The notes under the pieces: model-generated
Database searches by the model: none
The model's input: the letters and a program-made list of their open reading frames with translations, nothing else
What the model was told of the DNA's origin: nothing
Program-made: the position numbers and the translations under genes
Assembly (NCBI RefSeq): GCF_003865095.1
Contig: NZ_BHYK01000036.1
Location: forward strand, 1 to 40,488
Direction: 5' to 3'
Origin: Clostridium tagluense
Lineage (GTDB): Bacteria > Bacillota > Clostridia > Clostridiales > Clostridiaceae
Length of the DNA stretch: 40,488 nt
In this document: one piece after another, positions 32,344 to 39,684 of the stretch
Position numbering within the stretch: position 1 is the stretch's first letter
Layout: each line of letters opens with the position of its first letter

Positions 32344-33775
32344 GCAAATTTATAGGTTTTCAGTTATTGGAACAGGAGTAATAGAATGTGAAGTTATAAA
32401 TATTTTATGAGATTTAAGCGGGGGGATCACTTAATGAGAATTGATTTAACTAAGGGAAATATTTATAAGAAACTTATAATTCTAGCAATACCTATCATGG
32501 GAACATCGCTGATACAAGCAGCCTATAGCATGACAGATATGATATGGGTTGGTAGATTAGGATCTAGGGCTGTTACTGCAGTAGGCGCGGCGGGATTTTT
32601 TACTTGGTTTGCTTTCGCTTTTATTACAATCCCTCAAATAGGAGCAGCGGTTGGAGTATCCCAATCTGTAGGGAGAAAAGATATAAAAGAGACCAAAAGC
32701 TATAAAAGAGACCAAAAGCTATATAAGGCATTCAGTGCAAATGAATATAGTTTTTGCTATTTTGTATGGGGCTACATTGATAATATTTAGAAAACAGCTT
32801 ATAGGTTTTTTTAACATTAATGGTGAGGATATTGTTAGTAGGGCAATAAGTTATATTGTTATAGTTTCTGCTGGGATGATATTTTTCTTTTTACCTCCTG
32901 TACTTACAGCAATATTCAATGGTCATGGAGACAGTCGGACGCCTTTTAGAATAAACGTGGTAGGGCTTATTGTTAACATCATACTTGATCCTATTTTAAT
33001 ATTTGGACTAGGACCATTCCCGAGAATGGGAGTTCAAGGGGCAGCTATTGCAACAATATTTGCCCAGTTTGTTGTAACAGCAATATTTATTTATGTCATA
33101 ACAAAAAAAACTGATTATTTTGACGGAGTTAATTTTCTACAAAAACCTGATTGGCTTCATATGAGAAAAATTGTTAAGTTTGGATTGCCTATTGCGGTGC
33201 AAAGCGTTGGGTCACAAATAGAATCAATAACATGGATGACAGCTGGAGGGTTTCAAACTGCATTAAGTGCCTTTGTAGGGCAAAATTTTGGAGCGAAAAA
33301 ATGGGACAGAATTTATAAGGGGTATTTTATAGCTTTAGCTATTATTTCAATTATTGGAACAATTACATCCTGTCTTTTAATATTTTTTCCTAGTCCTATT
33401 TTTTCTATTTTTATTTCGGAAAAAGCGGTAATAAAGGATGGCATAGTGTATTTGAGAATACTTGGAATTTCACAGCTTTTCATGTGTATAGAAATGACAA
33501 CAGCAGGAGCCTTTAATGGTCTTGGAAGGACAATGCCTCCTTCAATAGTAGGTATTGTGCTAAATATGCTTAGAATACCAGGAGCACTTCTATTGTCAAT
33601 GTTTTTGGGACTTAGTGGCGTATGGTGGAGCATCAGCATTAGCAGTATCCTAAAAGGCTTAATATTAACAAGTTGGTTTATCATATTTCTAAAAATACAT
33701 CCGGAAATAAGAGGGATGAAGCTTATTGATTTTTCTAAATTAAAAGTAAAAACAGATAATTAGCAAGTGAAAAAG
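32344..33775 (+). repeat. Segmental duplication, damaged copy
   Basis: Second copy of 24627-26113. The leading 90 bases, the ribosome site and the MATE gene match nearly base for base. After TAGCAAGTGAAAAAGG the flanks separate, with a terminator hairpin here and the HIT pseudogene in the other copy. Confidence 0.9.
32434..33763 (+). pseudogene. MATE transporter copy with frameshift and deletion
   Basis: Almost identical to 24713-26101. A 19-bp tandem duplication at about 32697-32715 (unit AGCTATAAAAGAGACCAAA) shifts the frame, so the first product stops at 32790 after three helices. Later, 78 bases are missing near 33201. In the intact copy this stretch is bordered by the 13-bp direct repeats TTGCGGTGCAAAG at 25452 and 25530. 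The deletion is in frame and removes about 26 residues (VFTVIGMIIARILSQWG region). Downstream the frame is open again from 32735 to 33763. Confidence 0.92.
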
Positions 33776-33802
33776 GGTAGGCAGTTAGTGCCTATCCTTT
33801 TT
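33770..33802 (+). terminator. Terminator after the MATE copy
   Basis: AAAAAGGGTAGGCA pairs with TGCCTATCCTTTTT (33789-33802), loop GTTAG. It shares stem and loop with the terminators at 16429 and 38866. Confidence 0.85.
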
Positions 33803-33839
33803 CAACATTTTCATTTAATACTAGGGTTTTTAAAGTTAC

Positions 33840-34250
33840 TTACAGTAGAATTTGCAGTTCAAATTCCTTATTGCAACAAGGACATTTAACTATATGCTTT
33901 CCTCTAGTTCGTGGCAATCGAAGTACCTTCTTGCAATGTGGACATTTGCGAAAACGATGTGTTTTAATTTCTTTAATTCTGCGAAGCATCAAAGAACCTG
34001 AACCTTTAACAGGTTTCCAAATCTTCATAAACTTTTCATTTTCCATACGTCTTTTGTAAACATTTCGAGATAATGCCCTGAAAATAGTCCAAATCAGAAC
34101 AGCGGACATCAAAATCCTAATAATAGCAGAACTGATAAAAGCATTAGCAACTATTAAAACAAAATATACCACAATCAAAGCATTATACAGTTGATCTGTA
34201 CCATATCTGCCATACATAAACTGTGCTAATTTATTTTTTAAATTTCCCAT
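33840..34250 (-). CDS. Membrane protein with C-terminal zinc ribbon
   Basis: A 136-aa protein. After a short basic start (KNKLAQFMYGRYGTDQLY) there are two close membrane helices (ALIVVYFVLIVANAFIS and IIRILMSAVLIWTIFRAL, about residues 24-62). A basic segment and a CxxC..CxxC zinc ribbon follow (CPHCKKVLRLPRTRGKHIVKCPCCNKEF). This layout is common in clostridial proteins of unknown role, with the ribbon in the cytosol. The ATG at 34250 is preferred because GAGGAG ends 8 bases ahead. It is a single gene on the minus strand, convergent with the MATE copy. Confidence 0.78.
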   Translation of the reverse strand: MGNLKNKLAQFMYGRYGTDQLYNALIVVYFVLIVANAFISSAIIRILMSAVLIWTIFRALSRNVYKRRMENEKFMKIWKPVKGSGSLMLRRIKEIKTHRFRKCPHCKKVLRLPRTRGKHIVKCPCCNKEFELQILL

Positions 34251-34913
34251 TTTACTCACTCCTCATTAATACGATAGTCATTAGCAACCACAGAATATTT
34301 TTGCAAAACAAAAATTTGAACTGCTGTTTTTGCGTGACTTAGTGATATGATTTTGTTACCCACACCAGAATTTGCAAGTGTACTGTAATAGTACCACTGT
34401 GCACTTCTGCTTGCAATACTTTCCAGCCTTCTTAGTAGAAATATTAAGGTATTAAGCTATGAAAATGTAATACGCATTTTCATAGCTTTTATTGTTTTGA
34501 AATTTTAGAAGGCAAATTCTGACTTTGCTGAATGATACTATATAAATGTGATTATTAAGTTACAATTTGATAAATTTATCTTAATTTAGCTAAACTACTG
34601 TGATAGAATAGATTTAAGAAGAACTTAAAACATATACAACGTATTTGAATCTGGATTCCTTATATCCGTGTACAACATTGGAATTAGGCCTTCTTTCAAT
34701 ACAGTAAAACTCAATTCGCCATTAATGCACACTATTTATCGGTGAATAGTGTGCATTGTTTACGTGAAAGAGGCAATGGTTGAGTTTCATAGAATTATAT
34801 CAGGTTGCTAGAATATTGCTTAATGGGGAAGTAGCTTAAAGATTCAGTTGATAATGTTCAAAATTTAAGGTAAAATTATAAGATACAATTGAAATAATAG
34901 GGAGGTGTGAAAC
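34251..34913. other. Gene-free stretch with two hairpins
   Basis: No gene is seen. A hairpin at 34454-34488 (AAGCTATGAAAATG with its complement) is followed by TTATTGTTTT and is nearly repeated at 35820-35856. Another at 34724-34757 has a 13-bp perfect stem, AATGCACACTATT. From 34818 onward the sequence is the leader of the Uma2 gene, shared with its broken copy at 26445. Confidence 0.6.
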
Positions 34914-35492
34914 ATGGAAAATAATCTAGTAAAAGAAGAATGGATTGACGGAAATGTTATGATGTCCCCAAGGCCACAGTATAATCATATGGAAATTGAA
35001 AAAATGATAGGATTTAGATTAGAAAGCTATTTTAATGGGAAGTGTAAAGTAGCATTAGAAAATGCTCTGTTTCTAACAAAAGAAAATCCTAGTGAACTTA
35101 AAAATGATATAGTTAAATTAAAAAATTTAGTAACTGGCAAATGTGCGGAACTCGTTCCGGATGTAGCAGTATATTGCGATAAAGAACAGATATTCAAAAG
35201 AGGATTTTTAGGAGTACCACAATTAGTAGTAGAGGTTTTAAGTCCTGGCAATTCAGAGGATGATACAATAAAAAAGAAAGATATTTATGAGAAATTTCAT
35301 GTTCCAGAATATTGGATAGCTTCACCTATGTCTAAGAAAGTATATGTATATAATTTAGAAAATGGTAGATATAAATTGGAAAGAGAATATAAATTTTTAG
35401 AAGAAGACATAAAATCAAGTAGATTTGAAGACTTGAAGATAGATATAAAAAACATAGATTTGTTTGAGTATAATGAAGACGATGACATTTAA
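34914..35492 (+). CDS. Uma2 family endonuclease-like protein
   Basis: A 192-aa PD-(D/E)XK fold protein of the Uma2 group. Visible motifs are EEWIDGNVMMSPRPQYNHMEIEKMIGFRLESYF, the catalytic Asp83 in LVPDVAVYCD, Glu107 in LVVEVLSPGNSEDD, and the later KKDIYEKFHVPEYWIASP. The family is predicted to be nuclease-like, but its biological role is unknown. GGGAGG precedes the ATG. A broken copy lies at 26530-26871. A terminator follows directly. Confidence 0.9.
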   Translation: MENNLVKEEWIDGNVMMSPRPQYNHMEIEKMIGFRLESYFNGKCKVALENALFLTKENPSELKNDIVKLKNLVTGKCAELVPDVAVYCDKEQIFKRGFLGVPQLVVEVLSPGNSEDDTIKKKDIYEKFHVPEYWIASPMSKKVYVYNLENGRYKLEREYKFLEEDIKSSRFEDLKIDIKNIDLFEYNEDDDI

Positions 35493-35494
35493 AT

Positions 35495-35521
35495 AAAAAA
35501 GCAGTATTTTACTGCTTTTTT
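35495..35521 (+). terminator. Terminator of the Uma2 gene
   Basis: AAAAAGCAGTA pairs with TACTGCTTTTT around a three-base loop, followed by more T. It begins just after the stop codon. Confidence 0.9.
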
Positions 35522-35626
35522 TGCATAAAAATAAAACTGCATGTGGATTATTTATTTAAGCATAGAAAACCAGAATAAGACTGGTCTTGTAAGGAAGGCT
35601 TGTATAGAACTGAGTGCAAATCCTCA

Positions 35627-35731
35627 ACTGATTTTGGGAGAAAACACTTTGATGTAAATAGTGATATGTTTAATATACTCACGGGATATACCATTGAAAA
35701 TATATTAAAAACTATAATGCTTTTTAGATGA
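35627..35731 (+). pseudogene. Possible HEPN-domain relic
   Basis: One frame reads FGRKHFDVNSDMFNILTGYTIENILKTIMLFR and stops. The segment LTGYTIENILK matches the 'GYxxExxLK' helix of HEPN proteins. Bases just after, in another frame, give DDGHNFPSLIRF, like the GH(D/N)L region that follows in that family. There is no start signal. Low-confidence relic. Confidence 0.3.
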
Positions 35732-35819
35732 TGGTCATAACTTTCCAAGTTTAATAAGGTTCTACATGGAAGGCTAAGGTTAAAGGGAAATTCATAAAAA
35801 AATTAGAAGATGTTCATGT

Positions 35820-35856
35820 AAGCTATGAAAATGTAATATACAGTTTCATAGCTTTT
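35820..35856. terminator. Hairpin similar to that at 34454
   Basis: AAGCTATGAAA pairs with TTTCATAGCTT, then TTACTATTTTT. The surrounding bases also match 34454-34510, so the block was copied. Confidence 0.65.
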
Positions 35857-35909
35857 ACTATTTTTAAATTTTATAAGGAAAATTTTAAAATAGGAGAAGC
35901 AAAAAAATA

Positions 35910-36041
35910 GTGAATTATTTTAAAAAGTTGTGCTCAGATGAAAAACTTGTAATTGATTTAATGCTTTATTATGTTGAAATGGGTGTTGAGTTTACAAATA
36001 CATATGGAGACATCAATAAAAATAGAGGTGTACTATTATGA
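35910..36041 (+). CDS. Short 43-aa protein heading the DUF3990 operon
   Basis: A GTG-started frame with AGGAGA at 35892-35897. The product is helical and acidic (LCSDEKLVIDLMLYYVEMGVEF, then NTYGDINKNRG). Its stop overlaps the start of the next gene by four bases (ATGA), as in the following pair. It may be the tail end of a larger partner protein of DUF3990, shortened by deletion. The family is not identified. Confidence 0.45.
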   Translation: MNYFKKLCSDEKLVIDLMLYYVEMGVEFTNTYGDINKNRGVLL

Positions 36042-36223
36042 TGCTTTATCATGGTTCAATTAAGGAAATACATACTCCAGCTATAAATCTATATATCAGA
36101 GAGTATATACCCAAAGAAGAATTATTGAGACGTATTAAAATGCAGAAACGTAATCAGCAGGTTTGTATTGTAAACCAAGAAGCAATTCAAAGACTAAGGT
36201 TTATAAAGGGAGAATGTGTATGA
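36038..36223 (+). pseudogene. DUF3990 protein with the centre deleted
   Basis: A 61-aa frame. The first 14 residues (MMLYHGSIKEIHTP) match the start of DUF3990, whose LYHGS element resembles the His-containing strand of ADP-ribosyltransferases. The rest (NLYIREYIPKEELLRRIKMQ, QVCIVNQEAIQRL) matches the usual C-terminus. The ~100 residues between are absent, although the frame is kept. GAGGTG precedes the ATG. With the core missing, it should be inactive. It overlaps both neighbours by ATGA, a toxin-antitoxin-like layout. Confidence 0.6.
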
Positions 36224-36453
36224 AGGCAACAGTAATTGATGCATCTACATGGTTTGAAATAGTCACAGAACTCGGAAAACAATTAGATATTACTTTTGAA
36301 CAATCATTAGAAATAGTATATAATTCAAAAATGTATAAACTTCGTGAAGATGAAAATACAGGCATGTATTGTAAAGCACCATTAGATATAGTAGATTTAA
36401 TAAAATTTGAAATTCAAGGTGAATTAGAACAGGCATTGTTAGAAGGAAATTAA
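36220..36453 (+). CDS. Small partner protein of the DUF3990 locus
   Basis: A 77-aa acidic protein (MKATVIDASTWFEIVTELG, SLEIVYNSKMYKLREDENTG, DIVDLIKFEIQGELEQALLEGN). AAGGGAGA lies about 7 bases ahead of its ATG, inside the preceding gene, and the start overlaps that gene's stop as ATGA. The size and tight coupling recall the small partner genes that accompany DUF3990. I cannot name the family with confidence. Confidence 0.55.
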   Translation: MKATVIDASTWFEIVTELGKQLDITFEQSLEIVYNSKMYKLREDENTGMYCKAPLDIVDLIKFEIQGELEQALLEGN

Positions 36454-36465
36454 GTTGAAAATATA

Positions 36466-36500
36466 TTTTTGCCACGTGCCATGTGGGTGAAACCTAAAAG
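36466..36500. repeat. Dispersed GTGGGTG repeat, copy D
   Basis: TTTTTGCCACGTGCCATGTG then GGTGAAACCTAAAAGAT. It aligns with copies A (16464) and B (23697), with GAAACC for GGCACC. Confidence 0.65.
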
Positions 36501-36508
36501 ATCATTAT

Positions 36509-36549
36509 AAAAGCTATTAAAATGTACTAAGCATTTTGATAGCTTTTTT
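36509..36549 (+). terminator. Terminator after the DUF3990 operon
   Basis: AAAAGCTATTAAAATG pairs with CATTTTGATAGCTTTTTT (36532-36549) with one mismatch. It is a diverged member of the GCTATGAAAATG hairpins at 34454 and 35820. Confidence 0.8.
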
Positions 36550-36598
36550 GGATTTTAGGGGAGTGTGATGAGGTTTAGTATTGTTGGGATATTACCGT

Positions 36599-36670
36599 TT
36601 TATAGTTATAGTTCTTCAAGATACATATCTTTTTACAGGAAATATAAAAGAAAATATGAAAAAACTATAG
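36599..36670 (+). pseudogene. Fragment of an ABC exporter ATPase
   Basis: One frame reads VIVLQDTYLFTGNIKENM and then KKL-stop. This matches the Q-loop region of ABC exporters (VxQDxxLFxGTIxENI). Nothing else of the gene remains nearby. The rest of 36671-36794 is empty apart from the next ribosome site. Confidence 0.45.
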
Positions 36671-36794
36671 CAATATAAGCAGAATGAATTATTTATGGTT
36701 ATTAAATGAAATTAATTGGTACAATGTTATTATATAGTTTGTATTAAAAGACTAAAAGAATTTTGTGAAATTATGATTTAGGAAGGAGAAAAAT

Positions 36795-37679
36795 ATGAAA
36801 AAAATAGTTCCTCATTTATGGTATGACAAAGAAGCCAAAGAAGCGGCAACCTTCTATATCAGTTTATTTGAAAACTCTAAGATTTTAAACGAGACAGTTA
36901 TCGGAGATACTCCTTCAGGAAATGCGGAAAGTATAAGTTTTGAATTAGCAAGGCAAGAATTCGCTGCAATAAGTGCAGGTCCTTATTTCAAATTTAACCC
37001 ATCGATTTCCCTTATGGTAGCTTGTGACTCTATTGAGGAAGTGAATACTAAATGGAAAGCATTATCAGAAGGTGGGACGGAATTGATGCCACTCGCGGAA
37101 TATCCATTTAGCAAGTGGTACGGCTGGATACAAGATCGTTATGGGCTGTCTTGGCAATTGATGCTTGTTGATATTGGGCAAAGGGTTCAAAAGATTACAC
37201 CAAATTTGCTTTTCTCAAATTCTTCATGTGGAAAAACAGAAGAAGCAGTGAAGTATTATGCTGAGGTTTTCGAAAATTCAGAAATAGGCTTAATAAGTAG
37301 ATATGGCAAGGATGAAGCGGAGTCATCAAAAGCTCAAGTAAATTATGCTGCTTTTAAGCTTTGCGGTCTTGATTTTTCGGCCATGGATAATGGATATGAT
37401 GTAGATTTCAATTTCAATGAGGCATTTTCACTCATTATAAATTGCGAGGACCAAAAGGAAATTGATTATTATTGGGATAAACTTTCTGCTGTTCCTGAGG
37501 CAGAGCAATGTGGATGGGTAAAGGACCAATTTGGTGTATCATGGCAGATTGTGCCATCAAATATGGAAGAAATCTTAATGCATGGTACAAATGATGAAAT
37601 TAAAAGAGTAACAGAGGCTTTTCTAAAAATGAAAAAGTTTGATTTAAATGCTTTGGAGAAAGCACGTTTAGGACGTTAA
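36795..37679 (+). CDS. Tandem VOC/PhnB-like (3-dmu-9_3-mt type) protein
   Basis: A 294-aa protein made of two PhnB-like VOC domains. Each begins with the same element: IVPHLWYDKEAKEAATFYISLFENSKI at residues 3-30 and ITPNLLFSNSSCGKTEEAVKYYAEVFENSEI at about 132-162. Each ends with a W-[IV]-x-D-x-[FY]-G-[VL]-S-W-Q motif (WIQDRYGLSWQLM and WVKDQFGVSWQIV). The family was once named after 3-demethylubiquinone methyltransferase but most members have no proven reaction. GGAAGGAG precedes the ATG. Single gene with a terminator about 90 bases downstream. Confidence 0.88.
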   Translation: MKKIVPHLWYDKEAKEAATFYISLFENSKILNETVIGDTPSGNAESISFELARQEFAAISAGPYFKFNPSISLMVACDSIEEVNTKWKALSEGGTELMPLAEYPFSKWYGWIQDRYGLSWQLMLVDIGQRVQKITPNLLFSNSSCGKTEEAVKYYAEVFENSEIGLISRYGKDEAESSKAQVNYAAFKLCGLDFSAMDNGYDVDFNFNEAFSLIINCEDQKEIDYYWDKLSAVPEAEQCGWVKDQFGVSWQIVPSNMEEILMHGTNDEIKRVTEAFLKMKKFDLNALEKARLGR

Positions 37680-37770
37680 CTTAAACAGTTATTATACATG
37701 AAATACATAGATTACTACAGGCAATATTGATACTACTAAGCCAAAAAGTAAGTAAAATTATGTACAGTAA

Positions 37771-37800
37771 AAAACCATCTGAATTCCAGATGTTTTTTTT
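37771..37800 (+). terminator. Terminator after the VOC gene
   Basis: CATCTG, AATTC, CAGATG followed by eight T. The stem is short but the T-run is strong. Confidence 0.75.
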
Positions 37801-37836
37801 ATATCAGTTGCTCTTTTTAAGTAAATATAATATACT

Positions 37837-37876
37837 GTTATTAGATAATTAGACAACTATCTAATTATCTAATAAC
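37837..37876. promoter_or_regulatory. Large inverted repeat before sdpR (operator)
   Basis: Two perfect 17-base arms, GTTATTAGATAATTAGA and its complement, surround a 6-base spacer. The repeat ends 19 bases before the sdpR start. ArsR-type regulators bind such inverted repeats, so autorepression by SdpR is likely. Confidence 0.75.
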
Positions 37877-37895
37877 TAAATAAAGGAGAGATTGT

Positions 37896-38198
37896 ATGTC
37901 TGCTTTGAATTTGCCATTTAAAGCTTTAGCCGATCCAACTAGGCGGAAAATCATAATGCTTCTTAAGAAAGAATCCCTTACTCCTGGTGAAATAGCGGAG
38001 CATTTTGATATGACAAAACCGAGTATTTCTCATCATTTGAATATGTTAAAACAAGCTGACCTTGTAAGTGATGAAAGAAAAGGGCAGAACATTTATTATT
38101 CATTAAATACCACTGTATTCCAAGAAGTTATTGGCTGGTTTTTTGATGTAACTCATTATAACGAAGGAGATGATCTTAATAATGAAAAAGATTCTTAA
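37896..38198 (+). CDS. sdpR: SdpR-like ArsR family autorepressor
   Basis: A 100-aa winged-helix protein. It starts LPFKALADPTRRKIIMLLKKESLTPGEIAEHFDMTKPSISHHLNMLKQADLVSDERKGQNIYYSLNTT. The ALADPTRR entry and SHHL recognition helix are typical of ArsR/SdpR. No metal-binding CxC is present, which fits the SdpR branch. In B. subtilis SdpR represses sdpRI and is sequestered at the membrane by SdpI when the toxin SdpC is sensed. AAGGAGAG precedes the ATG. The sdpI gene overlaps its end. Confidence 0.85.
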   Translation: MSALNLPFKALADPTRRKIIMLLKKESLTPGEIAEHFDMTKPSISHHLNMLKQADLVSDERKGQNIYYSLNTTVFQEVIGWFFDVTHYNEGDDLNNEKDS

Positions 38199-38835
38199 GT
38201 TTATAAAAAAGGATTGGTTTATTATCGCTATAATTGCCTTAACTTTTATTGTTAGTTTATACTTTTATCCAAGCCTTCCAAACAAGATTCCAAGCCACTG
38301 GAATATTAAAGGACAAATTGATGGTTATTCGGGTAGATTTTTTGGAGCCTTTGGAATTCCTTTAATGAATTTAGCTTTTTATTTTCTATTTATATTTCTA
38401 CCCTATGTAGACCCTAAAAAAGCAAATTATGCAAAATTTCCATCTGCATATAAATTAATAAGGTATTCTTTCCATATGCTCTTTGCAGGTATTCAGGCTA
38501 CAGTGTTGCTAGTTGCACTTGGATATCATATAAATGTAGGTATGTTTGTAGGCTTAGGTACATCTTTATTATTTGTTGCGATAGGAAATGTCATGGGAAA
38601 ATTCAAGCATAATTATTTTGTTGGAATAAAAACTCCATGGACTCTTGCAAACGAAGAAGTGTGGGTTAAAACTCACCGAATGGCTGCACCATTATGGGTA
38701 GTTGGAGGTATTATATCTGCAGTCTTTGCAATATTTGGAGGTGCAACTTCTTCTTTCATAGCTTTAATGGTAATAGTATCTGTAATTTCCATCGTTCCAA
38801 TAATATATTCTTATGTTATATTTAAAAAGCTATAG
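38182..38835 (+). CDS. sdpI: SdpI-like immunity/signal membrane protein
   Basis: A 217-aa integral membrane protein with six likely helices. It opens with the DUF1648 signature (SLPNKIPSHWNIKGQIDGYSGRF after the first helix) and continues with the SdpI part (MGKFKHNYFVGIKTPWTLANEEVWVKTHR). In B. subtilis SdpI protects from the SDP toxin and signals to SdpR. The start at 38182 is preferred; AAGGAG at 38164-38169 overlaps the alternative ATG at 38170. It overlaps the sdpR end by 17 bases. No sdpABC toxin genes are in the window, so it may defend against foreign toxin or have another role. Confidence 0.88.
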   Translation: MKKILKFIKKDWFIIAIIALTFIVSLYFYPSLPNKIPSHWNIKGQIDGYSGRFFGAFGIPLMNLAFYFLFIFLPYVDPKKANYAKFPSAYKLIRYSFHMLFAGIQATVLLVALGYHINVGMFVGLGTSLLFVAIGNVMGKFKHNYFVGIKTPWTLANEEVWVKTHRMAAPLWVVGGIISAVFAIFGGATSSFIALMVIVSVISIVPIIYSYVIFKKL

Positions 38836-38865
38836 GGAATATAAATAACCTCCAATATGTATTAT

Positions 38866-38900
38866 AGTGGATAGAAATTTAGTGCCTATCCACTTTTTTT
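38866..38900 (+). terminator. Terminator of the sdpRI operon
   Basis: AGTGGATAG pairs with CCTATCCACT, loop containing TTTAGTG, then TTTTTTTT. Third member of the GGATAG-TTTAGTGCCTATCC terminator set. Confidence 0.85.
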
Positions 38901-39105
38901 TGATTGCGAGCAATCCAACAGATGTAAAAGGCTTAAAATAATAACTCCACTTTTCACCTGTTGAACAGGTTATCATTAAATAGGAGACTATAAATGATAT
39001 AATGTTCCCCAATGCATTTTTTCACACCCGAATTCCTCCATTTAAAAGATATAAATAATCTTTGTTGCACATAATTTTTGTCTAGAAAATTACGTTTTTT
39101 TCTTT

Positions 39106-39300
39106 TTAACTTTCAAGTATAAATAATTTTTCTACCGTAGTGTTTAATAGTTTAGCAAGGTTCATAGCTAAGTCCAGAGTAGGATTATACTTTTCATTTT
39201 CAATTGCATTTATGGTTTGCCTTGTAACGCCAAGCGTAGTCGCTATATCTTCCTGTCTATATCCAAGTTGTTTTCTTAATTCTTTTATATTATTTTTCAT
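39106..39300 (-). CDS. Small XRE family transcriptional regulator
   Basis: A 64-aa protein that is little more than a helix-turn-helix: NNIKELRKQLGYRQEDIATTLGVTRQTINAIENEKYNPTLDLAMNLAKLLNTTVEKLF. The RQTINAIENxKYNPT segment is the recognition helix of the YozG/Cro-like group. Its start lies within the end of the upstream membrane-protein gene (stop at 39290), so the two are co-translated. In-frame TTG at 39309 is an alternative start. The pair, a small membrane protein and this regulator, is a frequent combination in Firmicutes. Autoregulation through the palindrome at 39519 is inferred. Confidence 0.85.
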   Translation of the reverse strand: MKNNIKELRKQLGYRQEDIATTLGVTRQTINAIENEKYNPTLDLAMNLAKLLNTTVEKLFILES

Positions 39301-39505
39301 CTTTTCCAAGTTTCCATTTCAAAAAAGATTGAATTACCATAAGAACAAGATTTTGCGATATTAAAAGAATAAATCCTAATCCCAATATTCCTGTCTGAGT
39401 GTAATCATAGATATCCCAAATCACTAAAAATATGGTTGTATAAACCAAAGTCCATTTCATTGCTTTTAAACTAATACTTAGTTCCATTTCATCCATTTTT
39501 CTCAT
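39290..39505 (-). CDS. Small membrane protein paired with the XRE regulator
   Basis: A 71-aa protein with two membrane helices (AMKWTLVYTTIFLVIWDIYDY and GLGFILLISQNLVLMVIQSF) separated by a short loop and ending in a basic tail (KWKLGKDEK). GGAGG lies 8 bases before the ATG at 39505. It overlaps the XRE gene downstream. The pattern suggests that it modulates or is controlled by the regulator; the function is not known. Confidence 0.7.
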   Translation of the reverse strand: MRKMDEMELSISLKAMKWTLVYTTIFLVIWDIYDYTQTGILGLGFILLISQNLVLMVIQSFLKWKLGKDEK

Positions 39506-39518
39506 AATAACAACCTCC

Positions 39519-39544
39519 ATAATGTAAAAAGTATTTTACATTAT
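39519..39544. promoter_or_regulatory. Palindrome at the start of the membrane protein-XRE operon
   Basis: ATAATGTAAAA and its exact complement TTTTACATTAT flank AGTA. It sits directly next to the ribosome binding site of the first gene and would block transcription or initiation when bound. It is the likely operator of the small XRE protein. Confidence 0.65.
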
Positions 39545-39684
39545 CATTTTAACACTAACCCTAACAAAATGTAAATATGTTTTTACTTTTTGTTGATTGT
39601 GCTATAAGAATAATTTATAGATTAAGTGACATGCTTCTTAAATTTCATCATAACTGAATTAGTATTGTGTTACTTTCACTTAAG

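Noticed and set aside
33313-33684. 123-aa frame on the minus strand, found also at 25651-26022
   Set aside because: Both are shadows of the MATE gene on the opposite strand. They are conserved only because the DNA is duplicated.
32735-33763. Second functional MATE gene starting at 32735
   Set aside because: The frame begins after the frameshift inside the third helix, has no ribosome site and lacks 26 residues. The full-length copy at 24713 shows what is missing.
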